NCBI GenBank assembly: GCA_016789485.1
Contig: JAEURE010000121.1
Coordinates: forward strand, 1 to 7,668
From: Anaerolineales bacterium
GTDB lineage: Bacteria; Chloroflexota; Anaerolineae; Anaerolineales; Villigracilaceae
DNA: 7,668 nt
Direction: 5' to 3'
Positions 6,720 through 7,668 of the stretch are shown here, piece after piece; the first letter of the stretch is position 1; each line of letters starts with the position of its first letter. The position numbers and the translations under genes are program-made. The notes beneath the pieces are model-generated. The model saw only the letters and a program-made list of their open reading frames with translations, was not told where the DNA came from and made no database searches.

Positions 6720-6776
6720 AAAAAATAAACTTCGGGAGCCTTTTCTGAAGTTTGTCAGGAAAACTTCCGAAGTTTT
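6720..6776 (-). promoter_or_regulatory. Possible attenuator leader of sat/cysC
   Basis: In the transcribed direction the 7-base strings AAACTTC and GAAGTTT alternate four times: segment 1 at 6775-6769, 2 at 6767-6761, 3 at 6753-6747 and 4 at 6733-6727. Segment 4 is followed by A and six T (6725-6720). Segments 1:2 and 3:4 can pair, or else 2:3 with 1:4 (the 1:4 stem extends to 9 bp). The two folds exclude each other. The 3:4 stem plus T-run is terminator-shaped. Only 15 bases remain between the T-run and the ATG, too few for a promoter, so transcription must come through the structure. Segments 1 and 2 together form a 17-base palindrome (6760-6776) that could also be an operator. A dispersed repeat family is an alternative explanation. 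Confidence 0.5.
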
Positions 6777-6794
6777 TAATAGACACAGGCATAA

Positions 6795-6800
6795 ATTATA
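6795..6800 (-). promoter_or_regulatory. Possible -10 box (TATAAT) for the sat/cysC operon
   Basis: A perfect TATAAT on the minus strand, about 90 bases before the sat/cysC start and upstream of the structured leader. No good -35 box is found at 16-18 bases spacing (the candidates are AATTCA, ATTCAC and AAATTC), and the region is AT-rich, so chance is a real possibility. Confidence 0.25.
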
Positions 6801-6830
6801 CTCCAAAATTCAGTGGGTGAATTTTGGAGT
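6800..6830 (-). terminator. Perfect 13-bp inverted repeat after the right-hand gene
   Basis: Arms 6800-6812 (ACTCCAAAATTCA) and 6818-6830 are exact complements around a 5-base loop. In the transcribed direction it begins 17 bases after the stop of the gene at the right edge, a normal distance for a terminator. The bases that follow (ATAATTT) make only a weak T-run. It touches the TATAAT at 6795-6800, so it could also be an operator over the sat/cysC promoter. The stem is certain, the role is not. Confidence 0.5.
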
Positions 6831-6847
6831 TTGGAAAATCCCGCGTT

Positions 6848-7668
6848 TTATTTAAGGCAGAATAGACGGCTGATTTCTGTGGAAACAGACGGCGTAAGCG
6901 GCATAACCGTCAATGTTTGACAGGCTTGCTGTAACGCAATCAGATCTGAGGTCATGTATGAGGCGATCTCGTTCAGGCGGGCAATATTATCCGAATAGGC
7001 ATAGGCTTGCACGAAAGGCATCCATTCAATCTGGTCTTTCGCAAAGAATCCCAATAGAATAGCTTCGTTCCCCAATCGCAGAACTTCATCCCAATCCCCT
7101 GTCTGGCGGGCATAGGCGGCTTTTTCGTAGTAGTAACACCAGGTTGCGGGCGGTTCAACGCCAAAGGGAATCGCCGGCGGTATGTGAAAAGACTCGGTCA
7201 AAGAAATCTGATCAGCCTCGGAATAGGATGCGATCTCAACTACGCGTTCATCTTCACGGGAAGATAACTCCACTTGGCGCAGATCGATAACCTGAACACA
7301 GGAATCAGGAGAAGGCTGAGAAAGGATCAAAATATTGCGCGCATTTGGATAAGTGCGAATGCTGCGGCGGTTGGAATAATCCTGCGGTTCGCGCGCAAAA
7401 ACACGAGCAACCGTACCTTCATTCAGCACCAAGGCGGGCAAAGCAGGTTGAATATATTTTTCGTGATTTGATTCTGGATAATAAATCAGATTGGCAGGAC
7501 CCCAGGTGAAATAATCCTCTTCGGCTGCCACAGCATAGCGGGTAACCAGTGTGGCGCTGGGGGTAAATTGAGGAACACGCCAGCTTACCTGCCACCAAAA
7601 ATTACGGGTGACTTCCGTTTCATGAGCCTTTACAAAGCCGTTGGCATAATGAGTCAAAATTGCAGAAA
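6848..7668 (-). CDS. Unrecognised protein, C-terminal soluble domain (cut by right edge)
   Basis: The reading frame stays open to base 7668, so at least 273 codons of a longer gene are visible. The TTG at 7657 need not be the start. Numbering from that codon, RNFWWQVSWRVP (18-29) has the look of the loop that follows the last membrane segment in large bacterial membrane proteins. PFGVEPPATWCYYYEKA (164-180) leads into ARQTGDWDEVLRLGNEA (183-199), a helix pair like a TPR repeat, followed by more helical sequence to the end. No catalytic motif or membrane segment is seen in this part. By style and place it may be another membrane glycan protein with a C-terminal domain outside the bilayer, but this is inference. 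It is separated from the sat/cysC operon by 143 bases with two inverted repeats, so it may be a separate transcription unit. Confidence 0.6.
   Translation of the reverse strand, partial: SAILTHYANGFVKAHETEVTRNFWWQVSWRVPQFTPSATLVTRYAVAAEEDYFTWGPANLIYYPESNHEKYIQPALPALVLNEGTVARVFAREPQDYSNRRSIRTYPNARNILILSQPSPDSCVQVIDLRQVELSSREDERVVEIASYSEADQISLTESFHIPPAIPFGVEPPATWCYYYEKAAYARQTGDWDEVLRLGNEAILLGFFAKDQIEWMPFVQAYAYSDNIARLNEIASYMTSDLIALQQACQTLTVMPLTPSVSTEISRLFCLK

Noticed and set aside
6720..6847. Known riboswitch (for example SAM or another sulfur-related class) in the sat/cysC leader
   Set aside because: No conserved riboswitch core was recognised. Only simple alternating complementary segments are visible.
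1..7668. CRISPR array, tRNA, rRNA, insertion sequence or attachment site
   Set aside because: No regularly spaced repeats, no tRNA or rRNA-like stretches, no transposase or integrase frame and no flanking direct repeats were seen. Nearly all bases are accounted for by the seven genes and short gaps.

Overview
All genes in this window run on the minus strand, so transcription goes from the right edge to the left edge. In that order there are seven: the end of an unrecognised, probably membrane-anchored protein (cut by the right edge), a fused ATP sulfurylase/APS kinase, a multi-spanning GT-C-type membrane glycosyltransferase, a short-chain dehydrogenase, a CMP-nonulosonate synthetase fused to a HAD phosphatase, a short sialic-acid-synthase (NeuB) protein, and the start of a PAPS-dependent sulfotransferase (cut by the left edge). 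The genes are intact where visible and densely packed. Base composition is moderate by eye. The protein flavour resembles environmental Chloroflexota (Anaerolineae), but that is an impression from protein style and not a proof.

The six genes from about 6704 down to 1 look like one surface-glycan operon. NeuB, NeuA-HAD and the SDR would make and activate a nine-carbon (sialic-acid-like) keto sugar. Sat-CysC would make PAPS, the sulfate donor. The sulfotransferase would use PAPS, and the GT-C protein would move a sugar from a lipid carrier at the membrane. A sulfated, nonulosonate-containing glycan is the simplest joint reading, but no gene here proves that the sulfate goes onto the nonulosonate.

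The junctions are of two kinds. Three are tight (1 to 17 bases apart or less), and two of these carry the fused stop/ribosome-site string TAAAGGAGA. The three wider gaps each hold an inverted repeat. The gap before sat-cysC (6705-6847) has a perfect 13-bp stem and, nearer the gene, four alternating complementary segments ending in a six-T run 5 bases from the ribosome site. The gap between sat-cysC and the glycosyltransferase has a 16-bp stem that contains the glycosyltransferase start codon. The gap between neuB and the sulfotransferase has a 9-bp stem. In the first two cases no room is left for a promoter between hairpin and gene, so conditional read-through or control of translation is the most interesting possibility.
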